This document shows positions 24,741 through 32,749 of a stretch of 45,115 nt of DNA, in pieces; the stretch's first letter is position 1, and every line of letters begins with the position of its first letter. This stretch comes from an uncultured Hyphomicrobiales bacterium (GTDB lineage Bacteria; Pseudomonadota; Alphaproteobacteria; Rhizobiales; Xanthobacteraceae). A program made the position numbers and the translations under genes. The notes beneath the pieces are model-generated. The model was not told the DNA's origin and made no database searches. It worked only from the letters and a program-made list of their open reading frames with translations. The stretch covers positions 1 through 45,115 of the forward strand of contig CAISIV010000293.1 in assembly GCA_903885555.1 (NCBI GenBank), read 5' to 3'.

Positions 24741-26732
24741 TTAGCGCTGGCTCAGCCGGCCATTCGGGCTGCGTGACGGCGGCGCGATATAGTTGCGTCC
24801 GCCGCGCACCGGCTGCGCTGCCTGGGCGTTGCCGAACAGGAAGTCGAAGAAGTTCGGTCCGCCGCGGCCAGTGTCGCCGCCATACATGCCAGGCTGCATC
24901 TTGACCGGCTTCGACGAAGAGTTTGGCGCACGATCGATGCCGATATCGGCAACCTTGCGTTCGCTACCCTTCATGATCTGGATCATGCGCTGATCCCAGC
25001 CGTAGACGTCCTTGCGGAGCTGCAGCTTGCCTTCGTCGTCGACGAATGCAGTCTGATAGGTCAGATGCACCCAGATATTCTTCGGGAAGTTGATATTGAT
25101 TTCGCTGCCGCCGAACATCTTCTCCAGCTTGGCCGCGGTGTAGTTCTCGCTCGGCAGTGCGAGCGAAAGAAGCTTTTCGCCGTACAGCAGCGGGTTCTGC
25201 ACGCGCATGCAGCCGTGGCTGAAGGCGCGCTCTTCCTTGGCGAACAGGTGCTTGTCTGGCGTGTCGTGCTGATACACCAGGAACTTGTTCGGGAAGTTGA
25301 AGCGGATACGGCCGAGCGCATTGCCGGCGCCGGGCGGCTGCGAAATATGCACGGTGCCGTCGGCGTCCTGCGTCAGCTTGAGGCCGATACGCTCGAGTGC
25401 CTGCGGATCCTGCTGCAGCGCCGGCAGGTATTCCTTTTCGATGATCGACGGCGGCACGTTCCATGTCGGGTTGACCGTGATGAACTTCATTTCCGCGCTG
25501 ATCAACGGCGTGTTCTTGCCCGGCTTGCCGGCGACGATTTTGGTCTTCCAGTAAACCTTGCTGTCGTTCCAGAGCGTCAGCGTGTAGTCGGGAATGTTCA
25601 CGACGACATGCGGATTGCCGAGATCGCGCTGATACCAGCGCCAGCGTTCCATGTTGACGAGGATGATGTCGGTCGGATCGCCCGAGGGACCGCGAGCAGT
25701 CTCTTTCTTCTCGCCGTTCATCGCCTTGACGGTGTTGTTGCCCAGATTGCCGTCGGCATTGATGCCGGCGGTTTTCTGGAAGCCACGAACGGCCTGGCGC
25801 ACATCGTTATCGTAATTCTCGTTCGTCTTGTCACCGGCGATGTCGAGGCGCTTGCGCAGCGCAACGACGCGTTCGTCTTTCATCCCGGGCTTGAGGGTCT
25901 TGCCTTCTTCGACCTGCACGACGGCGGGCTTGGCTTCCTCGGTCTTGGCGACAACGCCACCATTCTTGCGAACCTCGGCGAGCTTCTCACGCAACGCCTT
26001 GAATTCCGGCAGCGGCGGATTGTAGCTGTCGAGCGCCTTGCCGGCGTCGTTGCTGTCGGCGAGCTTGGCCAGCACGTCGGCCGCTTCCGGGCCCTTCAGG
26101 TCGAACTGAATGTCGGCGCTGACACGGGTGAAGTGCACGCGGCCGATCTGAGCATGACGTGCAAACGTCACGGCAGCGGCGGTCAGCTTGATTTCGGCAT
26201 CGGCCAGCGCATCGGCGGTGGCGGCCGATTTCAAATCAGGCGTCTGATAGTCGGCGGGCTCGAGGCCGACCGCATCGGCCTGCGCCAGGTAGGCGGTCGC
26301 CGACTTGGCGCGGTCATTGCCGGCGCCGTTGCTGACCCAGAGCGGCGCAAAGTTGCGGGCCTTGTAGAACTGCTCGACGCCGTCGCGATCTGCCTTGCGG
26401 CTGATGGTGCGGTCGAGTTTGCCGGAGACGAGTTCGCGCAATTTGTCGGAGACGGCGCTGTCGGCAACGGTGGTTGCCAAAGTCGCGGCCGGCGGCGGCA
26501 CGGTGGAGGGAGCGGCGGTCTGCTTCGGCGCTTCGGTAGCAGCGGCCGGCGCAGACTTCGGTTCGAAATCCTTCGCGGTCGGCGGCGCGGGCACGGTGGT
26601 GTCCGGCATCGGCACGGCGGAGTCGACTTGCTTGGCATCGGGCGTCTGGGCCATGCCGGCGTGGCTGGACAGAACCAGGGCGAGTCCGAGGGCGGTGGAC
26701 GCCAACAGACGCTCAAAACGGACGCTTTTCAC
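24741..26732 (-). CDS. L,D-transpeptidase, YcbB/LdtD-like
   Basis: This enzyme makes 3-3 crosslinks in peptidoglycan in the periplasm. The 663-residue protein has a signal peptide (LLASTALGLALVLSSHAGMA), a Pro/Ala-rich linker to about residue 90, a scaffold domain (about 95-270), a peptidoglycan-binding domain (about 285-340, LKPGMKDERVVALRKRLDIA) and the YkuD catalytic domain (about 360-560). The active site is FSHGCMRV with C508. The C-terminal tail is Gly/Arg-rich. Length and order match YcbB rather than the short ErfK type. The start is a GTG at 26732 with GGAG seven bases upstream; the nearby ATG is in another frame. An imperfect dyad lies about 55 bases upstream of the start. Confidence 0.93.
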   Translation of the reverse strand: MKSVRFERLLASTALGLALVLSSHAGMAQTPDAKQVDSAVPMPDTTVPAPPTAKDFEPKSAPAAATEAPKQTAAPSTVPPPAATLATTVADSAVSDKLRELVSGKLDRTISRKADRDGVEQFYKARNFAPLWVSNGAGNDRAKSATAYLAQADAVGLEPADYQTPDLKSAATADALADAEIKLTAAAVTFARHAQIGRVHFTRVSADIQFDLKGPEAADVLAKLADSNDAGKALDSYNPPLPEFKALREKLAEVRKNGGVVAKTEEAKPAVVQVEEGKTLKPGMKDERVVALRKRLDIAGDKTNENYDNDVRQAVRGFQKTAGINADGNLGNNTVKAMNGEKKETARGPSGDPTDIILVNMERWRWYQRDLGNPHVVVNIPDYTLTLWNDSKVYWKTKIVAGKPGKNTPLISAEMKFITVNPTWNVPPSIIEKEYLPALQQDPQALERIGLKLTQDADGTVHISQPPGAGNALGRIRFNFPNKFLVYQHDTPDKHLFAKEERAFSHGCMRVQNPLLYGEKLLSLALPSENYTAAKLEKMFGGSEININFPKNIWVHLTYQTAFVDDEGKLQLRKDVYGWDQRMIQIMKGSERKVADIGIDRAPNSSSKPVKMQPGMYGGDTGRGGPNFFDFLFGNAQAAQPVRGGRNYIAPPSRSPNGRLSQR

Positions 26733-27093
26733 TCATCGTCTCCAAATTCTGTCGGGGCAGGACCCCGTGGATATGTTCGGTCCCATTGTAACCGATAGTC
26801 CTGTATCAGTTACGTTTTTCACAATAAAGCCGGTCCGAAGGCGCCGCCGTGTGGCTATTCTGCACTGGTAGGGGAGCACCACGAAGAACGTCTATTTTGG
26901 CGTTTATACGGCCCGTACCGTAGTGCAACGGCCCGGTATTCGGTCCGTTCCCCCCAGCTTCCTACGAGTTTTACCCCATTACTTTTCCGTGATGCCGGAT
27001 AGTCCCATAGGCCACCCCCTTGCGGTGCCGGGCGCTTGCGTTAAGCTTGGATACAACCGCGGTCAAAAGCGGTCTAATTAAAGGAAACGCACC
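26733..27093. other. 361-base intergenic region between the L,D-transpeptidase gene and pqqA
   Basis: This divergent region has no convincing gene. It holds a 10-base dyad at 26788-26813 near the transpeptidase start and, further right, two related GC-rich stretches (CGGCCCGTACCG and CGGCCCGGTATTCGG, around 26907-26943). The leader of pqqA has a plain AAAGGAAA ribosome binding site. I see no promoter that meets a usual consensus. Confidence 0.5.
26788..26813. promoter_or_regulatory. Inverted repeat upstream of the L,D-transpeptidase gene
   Basis: GTAACCGATA (26788-26797) and TATCAGTTAC (26804-26813) match at 9 of 10 positions as inverted repeats around six bases. It lies 56 bases upstream of the transpeptidase start. 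It could be an operator, or, because GTTTTTC follows on the plus strand, a weak terminator in that direction. Confidence 0.4.
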
Positions 27094-27171
27094 ATGGCCT
27101 GGACAACTCCGACCCTCGTTGAGATCTGCATCGGCCTCGAGATCAACGGCTATCTTCCCGCCGAATTCTGA
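27094..27171 (+). CDS. pqqA: PqqA, precursor peptide of PQQ
   Basis: This 25-residue peptide is the substrate from which pyrroloquinoline quinone is built. The sequence MAWTTPTLVEICIGLEINGY, then LPAEF, has the invariant E16 and Y20 in the E-x3-Y motif; PqqE joins these two side chains, with PqqD presenting the peptide. An AAAGGAAA site lies 7 bases before the ATG. Cysteine at position 12 and glycine at 14 fit the range seen in alphaproteobacterial PqqA. pqqB starts 28 bases after the stop. The assignment is certain from motif and context. Confidence 0.97.
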   Translation: MAWTTPTLVEICIGLEINGYLPAEF

Positions 27172-27199
27172 TCTTCCAGACCCCTAGAATACCCTTGTT

Positions 27200-28099
27200 A
27201 TGGGTCTTCTGACCGCCATCGTTCTCGGATCGGCGGCCGGAGGTGCTTTTCCGCAATGGAATTGCCGCTGTGCCGTCTGTGAATTGGCGTGGCGCGGTGA
27301 CCGACGCGTCCAATCGCGCACCCAAGCAAGTATCGCGGTCTCGAGCGGCGACGGCCGCTGGACCCTGCTCAACGCTTCGCCCGATCTCGGCCAACAGATT
27401 CGCGCGACACCACAACTGCATCCGCAAGACGGGCTGCGCGGCAGCCCGATCGATGCGGTGGTTCTAACTGGCGGCGAAATCGACCAGATCACCGGATTGC
27501 TGTCGTTGCGCGAGAGCACGCCGTTCACGCTCTACGCCACGCCGTCGAGCCATGCGGCGGTGGCGGCCAACGCCATGTTCAGTGCGATGAGTGCCATGAC
27601 CCGCCGCGCCATTAATCCCGGCGAGCGCTTCATGCTGGCGGGCAACATCGAGGCATCGACGTTCATGGTGCCGGGCAAGCTGCCGCTTTATCTCGAGGGC
27701 GATGCGCCGGAGATCGGCGCGGAAACCGCCGCCAATGTCGGCATCGAACTCGTGCACGAGAGCAAGCGGTTGATTTTCGTGCCCGGCGCCGCCGCCGTAT
27801 CGCCGGCGATGCGTGAACGTTTCGCCAAGGCCGACGCGATTTTGTTCGACGGCACGCTGTTCACCGACGATGAAATGCAGAAAAGCCATACCGGCGTGAA
27901 GACTGGCCGCCGCATGGGCCACATGCCGATCGACGGCGAGGGCGGTGCGCTTGAGGCGCTCGACGGCTTTACCGCGCGGCGCATTTTCGTTCATATCAAC
28001 AACACCAATCCGATCCTGATCGACGGCTCGTCCGAGCGCGCCAAGGTCGAAGTCGCCGGCTGGCAGGTCGCTCATGACGGCATGGAGATCGTGCTGTGA
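27200..28099 (+). CDS. pqqB: PqqB, PQQ biosynthesis hydrolase/oxygenase
   Basis: PqqB is a metallo-beta-lactamase-fold protein that hydroxylates the tyrosine part of the PQQ intermediate. The 299-residue protein begins GLLTAIVLGSAAGGAFPQWN followed by the structural zinc motif C22-x-C24-x2-C27 (CRCAVC), typical of PqqB. It continues with TLLNASPDLGQQIRA, SPIDAVVLTGGEIDQITGLL and, near the C terminus, RIFVHINNTNPIL. In many relatives the segment after the GGEID-like motif has DH where this one has DQ, so one metal ligand may differ. It overlaps pqqC by four bases (GTGA). Confidence 0.96.
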   Translation: MGLLTAIVLGSAAGGAFPQWNCRCAVCELAWRGDRRVQSRTQASIAVSSGDGRWTLLNASPDLGQQIRATPQLHPQDGLRGSPIDAVVLTGGEIDQITGLLSLRESTPFTLYATPSSHAAVAANAMFSAMSAMTRRAINPGERFMLAGNIEASTFMVPGKLPLYLEGDAPEIGAETAANVGIELVHESKRLIFVPGAAAVSPAMRERFAKADAILFDGTLFTDDEMQKSHTGVKTGRRMGHMPIDGEGGALEALDGFTARRIFVHINNTNPILIDGSSERAKVEVAGWQVAHDGMEIVL

Positions 28100-28824
28100 A
28101 AATGCTTTCTTCCGGCGAACTCGAAGCCGCACTGCGCGACATCGGCGCGCGGCGCTATCACCGCCTGCATCCGTTCCACGGCATGCTTCATGGCGGCAAA
28201 TGCACCAAGGGTCAGGTGCAGGCCTGGGCGCTCAATCGCTACTATTATCAGGCGATGATCCCCATCAAGGATGCGAGCCTGATCGCGCGCTGTGAGGACA
28301 GCGCGGTACGCCGCGAATGGCGTTCGCGGCTAGTCGATCACGATGGCGAGCACGACGGCGATGGCGGCATCGCGCGCTGGCTCAAACTGACGGACGGTCT
28401 CGGCCTCGACCGCGATTACGTCACCTCGACGCGCGGCCTGTTGCCCGGTACGCGCTTTGCCGTCGAGGCTTATGTCCGTTTCGTGCGCGAAAAGACGCTG
28501 CTGGAAGCAATCGCTTCGTCGCTCACCGAATTGTTTTCACCGGTCATCATCGGCGAGCGCATGGCCGGCATGCTGGCGAATTACGATTTCATCAGCCGCG
28601 AGACCATGAGTTATTTCGACAAGCGGCCGCCGCAGGCGCAACGCGACTCCGACTTCGCGCTCGACTACGTCAAGCAGCACGCCAAGACGCCCGAGCAACA
28701 GCAGCAGGTGCTGGCCGCGCTCGAATTCAAATGCAGCGTGCTGTGGTCGATGCTCGACGCGCTGGCCTATGCCTATGTGTCGCCCGGCCATATTACGCCG
28801 GGCGCTTTCGTGCCGGCCGAATGA
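28096..28824 (+). CDS. pqqC: PqqC, pyrroloquinoline-quinone synthase
   Basis: PqqC carries out the final ring closure and eight-electron oxidation to PQQ without a cofactor. The 242-residue protein is the usual all-helical TenA-like fold. Diagnostic motifs are YHRLHPFHGMLHGGKCT near residue 20 (active-site histidine), QAWALNRYYYQAMIPIKDA, and EAIASSLTELFSPVIIGER. The start is a GTG overlapping the pqqB stop; an ATG two codons later is possible. Its stop directly abuts the stop of the oppositely oriented TctC gene, which separates it from pqqD and pqqE. Confidence 0.97.
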   Translation: MKMLSSGELEAALRDIGARRYHRLHPFHGMLHGGKCTKGQVQAWALNRYYYQAMIPIKDASLIARCEDSAVRREWRSRLVDHDGEHDGDGGIARWLKLTDGLGLDRDYVTSTRGLLPGTRFAVEAYVRFVREKTLLEAIASSLTELFSPVIIGERMAGMLANYDFISRETMSYFDKRPPQAQRDSDFALDYVKQHAKTPEQQQQVLAALEFKCSVLWSMLDALAYAYVSPGHITPGAFVPAE

Positions 28825-29811
28825 CTACGGCTTCACGCCTTGCGCCTTGTTGACGTCGCGCACGACCGGCCACCACAGCTTTTCCTCGCTGTCGAGGAAT
28901 TCCGCTGTTTGCGCCGGCGTCATGTCGCGCGAATAGGTGCCGAGCGCCTGGAAGCGTTCGACGACGTCCGGCATCACCACGACCTTGCGCAAATCGGCGT
29001 TTATTTTCTGGATGATCGCGTCGGGCACACCCTTCGGCGCCATCAGCACGATCCAGCCGCTTGATACGACGCCCGGAACGGTTTCGCTCATGGTCGGCAG
29101 GTTCGGCTTATTCGGCACGCGCTTGATCGAGGCGATGCCAAGCAGCTTCACGCTGTCGCTCTGCAGGGCTGGGCCGAGGCCGGCGAGGCCCTCGAACATG
29201 ATCGGGATGCGCCCGGCGAGCAGGTCGTTGACCGATACGGAAGCGCTCGCGGCGTGGACGAACGAGATGTTGGCCTTGGAGCGTTCGCGGAACAGTTCGC
29301 CGGTCAGATGCGACTGGCCGCCGCGGTTGGTGGCGCCGAACAGCATCGGCTCCTTTTGTTTGGCGGCGTAGGCGATCAGTTCGGCAATGTTGTTGGCCGG
29401 CACATCCTTGTAGACGGCGACCGCGATGGGTTGCTCGCCGACCATGCCGATCGGCGTGAAGGCGGCGTGCAGGTCCACGCCCATTTTGCCTTCCTGCATG
29501 ATCGGCAGCACCGTGTAGGTCGATGCCTGCGTCATATAGAGCGTGTAACCGTCTTTCTCGACGCTGCTCGCAGCGGCGGCCTGCGCCGCGATCAGTCGGC
29601 CGGCGCCGGGCCGGTTGATCACGACAACCTGCTGCTTCCACATCTGCGACAGCTTGTCGGCGACGACCCGCGTCGCCACGTCGGGGCTGTTGCCCGCGGC
29701 GGCGGGCGTGATGAGGGTGATCGGCCGTGTCGGATAGTCTTGTGCCGATGCAGGCAAAACCGCCAATGCCGCAATGCAACCTGCGGCGAATGCGAAAGCC
29801 AGTCTGTTCAT
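28825..29811 (-). CDS. Tripartite tricarboxylate transporter receptor (TctC/Bug family)
   Basis: The 328-residue periplasmic binding protein has a signal peptide (LAFAFAAGCIAALAVLPASA) and the Bug opening QDYPTRPITLITPAAAGNSP. Further family features are VVADKLSQMWKQQVVVINRP (then GAG), PFxPIGMVGE-type sequence (AAFTPIGMVGEQPIAVAVYK) and LAGRIPIMFEGLAGLGPALQ. Bug proteins bind carboxylated small molecules. The start at 29811 has AGGAAG seven bases upstream; an open frame continues further but is a shadow of pqqE. The gene lies inside the pqq cluster, against its direction, with zero bases to pqqC and 82 to pqqD. No TctA/TctB permease is nearby, so it is an orphan receptor. Confidence 0.92.
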   Translation of the reverse strand: MNRLAFAFAAGCIAALAVLPASAQDYPTRPITLITPAAAGNSPDVATRVVADKLSQMWKQQVVVINRPGAGRLIAAQAAAASSVEKDGYTLYMTQASTYTVLPIMQEGKMGVDLHAAFTPIGMVGEQPIAVAVYKDVPANNIAELIAYAAKQKEPMLFGATNRGGQSHLTGELFRERSKANISFVHAASASVSVNDLLAGRIPIMFEGLAGLGPALQSDSVKLLGIASIKRVPNKPNLPTMSETVPGVVSSGWIVLMAPKGVPDAIIQKINADLRKVVVMPDVVERFQALGTYSRDMTPAQTAEFLDSEEKLWWPVVRDVNKAQGVKP

Positions 29812-29855
29812 CGTGATCTTCCTAAAGGGCGTTTCTGATATTTTATTTGTTGTAT

Positions 29856-29878
29856 AACACGGCCGCCATCGCCGTGTT
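29856..29878. promoter_or_regulatory. Perfect inverted repeat between the TctC gene and pqqD
   Basis: AACACGGC (29856-29863) and GCCGTGTT (29871-29878) are perfect inverted repeats with a 7-base spacer. The element lies in the 82-base divergent region, 15 bases before the pqqD start, and could be an operator or a leader hairpin of pqqDE. Confidence 0.4.
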
Positions 29879-29893
29879 GAGCCGGGGACCGTG

Positions 29894-30184
29894 ATGCAGA
29901 CTGGAACCATTACTCCAAGCGCCAGGCCGCGTCTGCCGCGCGGCGTACGGCTCGTGCACAACGAGGCGCAGGGTGGCTGGATTCTGCTGGCGCCGGAACG
30001 GGTGTTCAAGGCCGACGCCATCGCGCATGAAATTCTCAAACGTTGTACCGGCGAGGCGAGTGTGGACCAGATCGTCGACGAACTCGCCAAGGCTTTTGCC
30101 GGCGCGCCGCGCGAACGTATCCACGAGGATGTCGTGAAGCTGATCGGCGGTCTGGCGGATAAAAAACTGCTGGAGCTGTCGTGA
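29894..30184 (+). CDS. pqqD: PqqD, PqqA peptide chaperone
   Basis: PqqD is the RiPP recognition element that binds PqqA and delivers it to PqqE. The 96-residue protein has the expected winged-helix pattern: [58 protein letters not shown], and [16 protein letters not shown]. The start is the ATG at 29894; a GTG codon immediately before it is an alternative. It overlaps pqqE by four bases (GTGA at 30181-30184). Because the TctC gene points the other way, pqqDE must be transcribed from a promoter in the 82-base gap or by read-through. Confidence 0.96.
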   Translation: MQTGTITPSARPRLPRGVRLVHNEAQGGWILLAPERVFKADAIAHEILKRCTGEASVDQIVDELAKAFAGAPRERIHEDVVKLIGGLADKKLLELS

Positions 30185-31263
30185 ACGTCGCGGCCGCATT
30201 GCCGGCGCCGCTCGGCCTGCTGGCCGAGTTGACGCACCGTTGTCCGCTCGGCTGCCCTTACTGTTCTAACCCGCTCGCGCTCGACAGCCGTTCGGACGAA
30301 CTCGACGCCGCGAGCTGGGCCCGCGTGTTTCGCGAAGCGGCTTCGCTCGGTGTGCTTCAGGTTCATTTGTCCGGCGGCGAGCCGGCGGCGCGGCGTGATT
30401 TGAAAGACATCGTCGCCGCTGCGCGTGATGCTGGCCTTTACAGCAATCTCATCACTTCGGGCGTCGGCCTGACGCCGCAAGCCTTGAACGGACTGGCCGA
30501 TGCCGGGCTCGATCACGTGCAGATTTCCATTCAGGACAGCGAGCAATCGTCGGCCGACAACATCGCAGGCTACAAAGGCGCCTTCGCCCGCAAGAATGCG
30601 CTGGCTGCGGAAGTCGTGAAGCTCGGCCTGCCGCTGACCGTCAATGTCGTCGTGCACCGCGCCAATATCGGCCGTGTCGAGGCGATGGTTGATATGGCGC
30701 TGGCGCTGGGCGCCGGCCGCGTCGAGATCGCGCATGTGCAATATTACGGCTGGGCTCTGAAAAACCGCGCCGCGCTGATGCCGACCCGCGAGCAGGTCGA
30801 GCAGGCGGTGGGACAGGTCGAGGCGCTACGCACCAGGCATCACGGCCGTATCGTCATCGATGCCGTCGTGCCGGATTATTACGCGCGCTTTCCCAAGCCC
30901 TGCGTCGGTGGCTGGGGCAGGCGGTCGCTCAATGTCACGCCGGCCGGCAAGGTGCTGCCCTGCCACGCCGCCGAGGTCATTCCGGGGTTGGAATTCTGGA
31001 ATGTTCGCCAACATTCGCTCAACGAGATTTGGCGCTCATCACCGGCCTTTATGGCATTCCGCGGCACCGACTGGATGCAGGAGCCGTGCAAGAGCTGCGC
31101 GATGAAAGAGAAGGATTTCGGCGGTTGCCGCTGTCAGGCTTTCCTGATCGCCGGGGACGCGCGCGCCGCCGACCCGGTCTGCCATCTGTCGCCGCATCAT
31201 GCGCTGGTCGCCGAACTTGCCGCAGTGCGGGAGGACGTGCCCTACGACTACCGGCACTCTTGA
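30181..31263 (+). CDS. pqqE: PqqE, radical SAM PqqA crosslinking enzyme
   Basis: PqqE forms the first bond of PQQ, linking Glu and Tyr of PqqA. The 360-residue protein has the radical SAM cluster motif C21-x3-C25-x2-C28 in [13 protein letters not shown]. The SAM-binding GGE motif ([11 protein letters not shown]) and the SPASM domain with auxiliary-cluster cysteines follow: [30 protein letters not shown], and [21 protein letters not shown]. Length is normal. The start is a GTG overlapping the pqqD stop. A PQQ-dependent dehydrogenase follows 148 bases downstream, so cofactor and user enzyme are neighbours. Confidence 0.97.
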   Translation: MNVAAALPAPLGLLAELTHRCPLGCPYCSNPLALDSRSDELDAASWARVFREAASLGVLQVHLSGGEPAARRDLKDIVAAARDAGLYSNLITSGVGLTPQALNGLADAGLDHVQISIQDSEQSSADNIAGYKGAFARKNALAAEVVKLGLPLTVNVVVHRANIGRVEAMVDMALALGAGRVEIAHVQYYGWALKNRAALMPTREQVEQAVGQVEALRTRHHGRIVIDAVVPDYYARFPKPCVGGWGRRSLNVTPAGKVLPCHAAEVIPGLEFWNVRQHSLNEIWRSSPAFMAFRGTDWMQEPCKSCAMKEKDFGGCRCQAFLIAGDARAADPVCHLSPHHALVAELAAVREDVPYDYRHS

Positions 31264-31268
31264 GTAAA

Positions 31269-31294
31269 AAGCGCGTAAGTAATTTAGCGCGCTT
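31269..31294 (+). terminator. Weak hairpin after pqqE
   Basis: AAGCGCG (31269-31275) pairs with CGCGCTT (31288-31294) over a 12-base A/T-rich loop, five bases after the pqqE stop. There is no T-run, so it is more likely an mRNA 3'-end stabiliser or an inefficient terminator. Confidence 0.35.
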
Positions 31295-31368
31295 CCCGAT
31301 TGCATCCGCCGATTGAAAGTTGGAGACTTGTCCCCGATGGAGGCGCGCTCGCCGGGGCGCTAACTCAA

Positions 31369-31382
31369 TTCGCCGCGGCGAA
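31369..31382. promoter_or_regulatory. 14-base perfect palindrome before the PQQ dehydrogenase gene
   Basis: TTCGCCGCGGCGAA is a perfect palindrome located 30 bases before the start codon. It could be an operator controlling the dehydrogenase. GC-rich palindromes of this size are not rare in such genomes, so the call is tentative. Confidence 0.3.
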
Positions 31383-31411
31383 CAGACGCCTCCGCATCAG
31401 GGAGGTCTTAG

Positions 31412-32689
31412 ATGAATACGTCTGTCACGGCTCGGCGCAGCATTTTGCTCGCCGGCACGATTGCCGGCCTGTTTTTGGCCGCTCCGGTATCCGCTCAAAC
31501 GCCGCCTGCTTCCGCACCCGCCGCGGCACCTGCCGCAGCGCCGCTGCCTCCCGGTTCGCCGTTGATCGGGCGTCCCGAGGGTAATGAAGCCGCGAGCAAG
31601 CTCGCGCCGGTCGCCGCGCCGCCGCTGCCGGCCGCCGCCGACAAGCTGCCGACCGCGCAGCTCAAGCTGCCGCCCGGTTTTAATATCGAAGTCTACTCAA
31701 GCGGCATCGCCAACGCCCGCTCGCTGCGCATCAGCGACAAGGGCACGGTGTTCGTCGGCACGCGCTTCGGCAACAAGGTCACAGCCATCGTCAAGAAAGA
31801 CGGCAAGACCGAGAACAAGGTCATCGCGGAAGGCCTCTACCGCCCCAACGGTCTGGCGTTCCACAAAGGCACGCTCTACATCGCCGAGCTGTCGCAGATC
31901 TCCAAGATCGAAAACGTCGATGCCAACCTCGACAAGGTCAACAAGCCGACGGTGATCTATTCCGATCTACCGAAGGACGAAGCCCACGGCTGGAAGTTCA
32001 TCGCCATCGGGCCGGACGAAAAGCTCTACGTTCCGGTCGGTCAGCCCGGCAACAACGTGCTGCATGACAAGGATCACGGCCAGATCCGCCGCATCGATCT
32101 CGACGGCAAGAACCGCGAGAACGTCGCCGTCGGCGTACGCAATACGGTCGGCTTCGACTGGAATCCGGTCAACAAGCAGCTCTACTTCTCCGACAACGGC
32201 CGCGACTGGGCGTCGGAAGACGTGCCGGAAGACGAACTCAACCGTATCACCAAGACCGGCGAGCACTTCGGTGCGCCCTATTGCTACCAGGGCAACTTCG
32301 TCGATCCGGAATTCGGCTGGGGCCGCAGCTGCAGCGAGTTCACCAAGCCGATCGCTCTGACCGGCCCGCACTCGGCCGGCCTCGGCATGCGCTTCTACAC
32401 CGGCAGCCAGTTCCCGGCGAAATACAAGAACGCCATCTTCCTCGCCCGGCACGGCTCCTGGAACCGGACCAAGAAGTTCGGCGGCGACATCATCGTGTAC
32501 TTCCTCAACAAGGACGGCTCGGTGAAATCGTCGGAAGTGTTCATCTCCGGCTTCCTGGTCGACAACAAATATATCGGCCGCCCGGTGGACATGGAGTTCA
32601 TGGCGGATGGATCGATGCTGCTGTCCGACGACTGGAACGGCGCGGTCTATCGCATCAGCTACGGCAAGGCGCGCACCGCCAGCCGCTAA
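31412..32689 (+). CDS. PQQ-dependent sugar dehydrogenase (sorbosone/soluble glucose dehydrogenase family)
   Basis: This 425-residue periplasmic quinoprotein has a signal peptide (RSILLAGTIAGLFLAAPVSA) and a Pro/Ala-rich linker (about 31-50). A six-bladed propeller of the soluble glucose dehydrogenase / L-sorbosone dehydrogenase family follows. Typical motifs are LKLPPGFNIEVYSSGIANAR, EGLYRPNGLAFHKGTLYIAE, GWKFIAIGPDEKLYVPVGQP, NTVGFDWNP, YFSDNGRDWASEDVPEDELN, HFGAPYCYQG and FLARHGSWNR. The class oxidises aldoses or related sugars and needs PQQ and calcium. AGGGAGG lies 9 bases before the ATG. It is placed directly after pqqE and before a diheme cytochrome, which would take its electrons. The exact sugar cannot be told. 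Confidence 0.9.
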   Translation: MNTSVTARRSILLAGTIAGLFLAAPVSAQTPPASAPAAAPAAAPLPPGSPLIGRPEGNEAASKLAPVAAPPLPAAADKLPTAQLKLPPGFNIEVYSSGIANARSLRISDKGTVFVGTRFGNKVTAIVKKDGKTENKVIAEGLYRPNGLAFHKGTLYIAELSQISKIENVDANLDKVNKPTVIYSDLPKDEAHGWKFIAIGPDEKLYVPVGQPGNNVLHDKDHGQIRRIDLDGKNRENVAVGVRNTVGFDWNPVNKQLYFSDNGRDWASEDVPEDELNRITKTGEHFGAPYCYQGNFVDPEFGWGRSCSEFTKPIALTGPHSAGLGMRFYTGSQFPAKYKNAIFLARHGSWNRTKKFGGDIIVYFLNKDGSVKSSEVFISGFLVDNKYIGRPVDMEFMADGSMLLSDDWNGAVYRISYGKARTASR

Positions 32690-32700
32690 CGCATCAGTCA

Positions 32701-32730
32701 TGCGGCCGGGAGCTTGCGCTCCCGGCCGTA
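32701..32730 (+). terminator. Terminator-type hairpin after the PQQ dehydrogenase gene
   Basis: CGGCCGGGAGC (32703-32713) pairs perfectly with GCTCCCGGCCG (32718-32728) around TTGC, followed by TAATTATTT. The T-run is interrupted, so some read-through into the cytochrome gene 20 bases further on is likely. Confidence 0.75.
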
Positions 32731-32749
32731 ATTATTTGAACGGACTTTC

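Noticed and set aside
25065-26798. 577-codon open frame antisense to the L,D-transpeptidase gene
   Set aside because: No recognisable domain; the minus-strand gene has a signal peptide and an SHGCMR active site.
28825-30741. 638-codon reading of the TctC gene with a long N-terminal extension
   Set aside because: The extension is antisense to pqqD and pqqE and precedes the signal peptide; the ATG at 29811 has its own ribosome binding site.
27094-31263. Absence of pqqF from the pqq cluster as a sign of an incomplete pathway
   Set aside because: The protease is often encoded elsewhere or replaced by other peptidases; pqqA to pqqE are all present.
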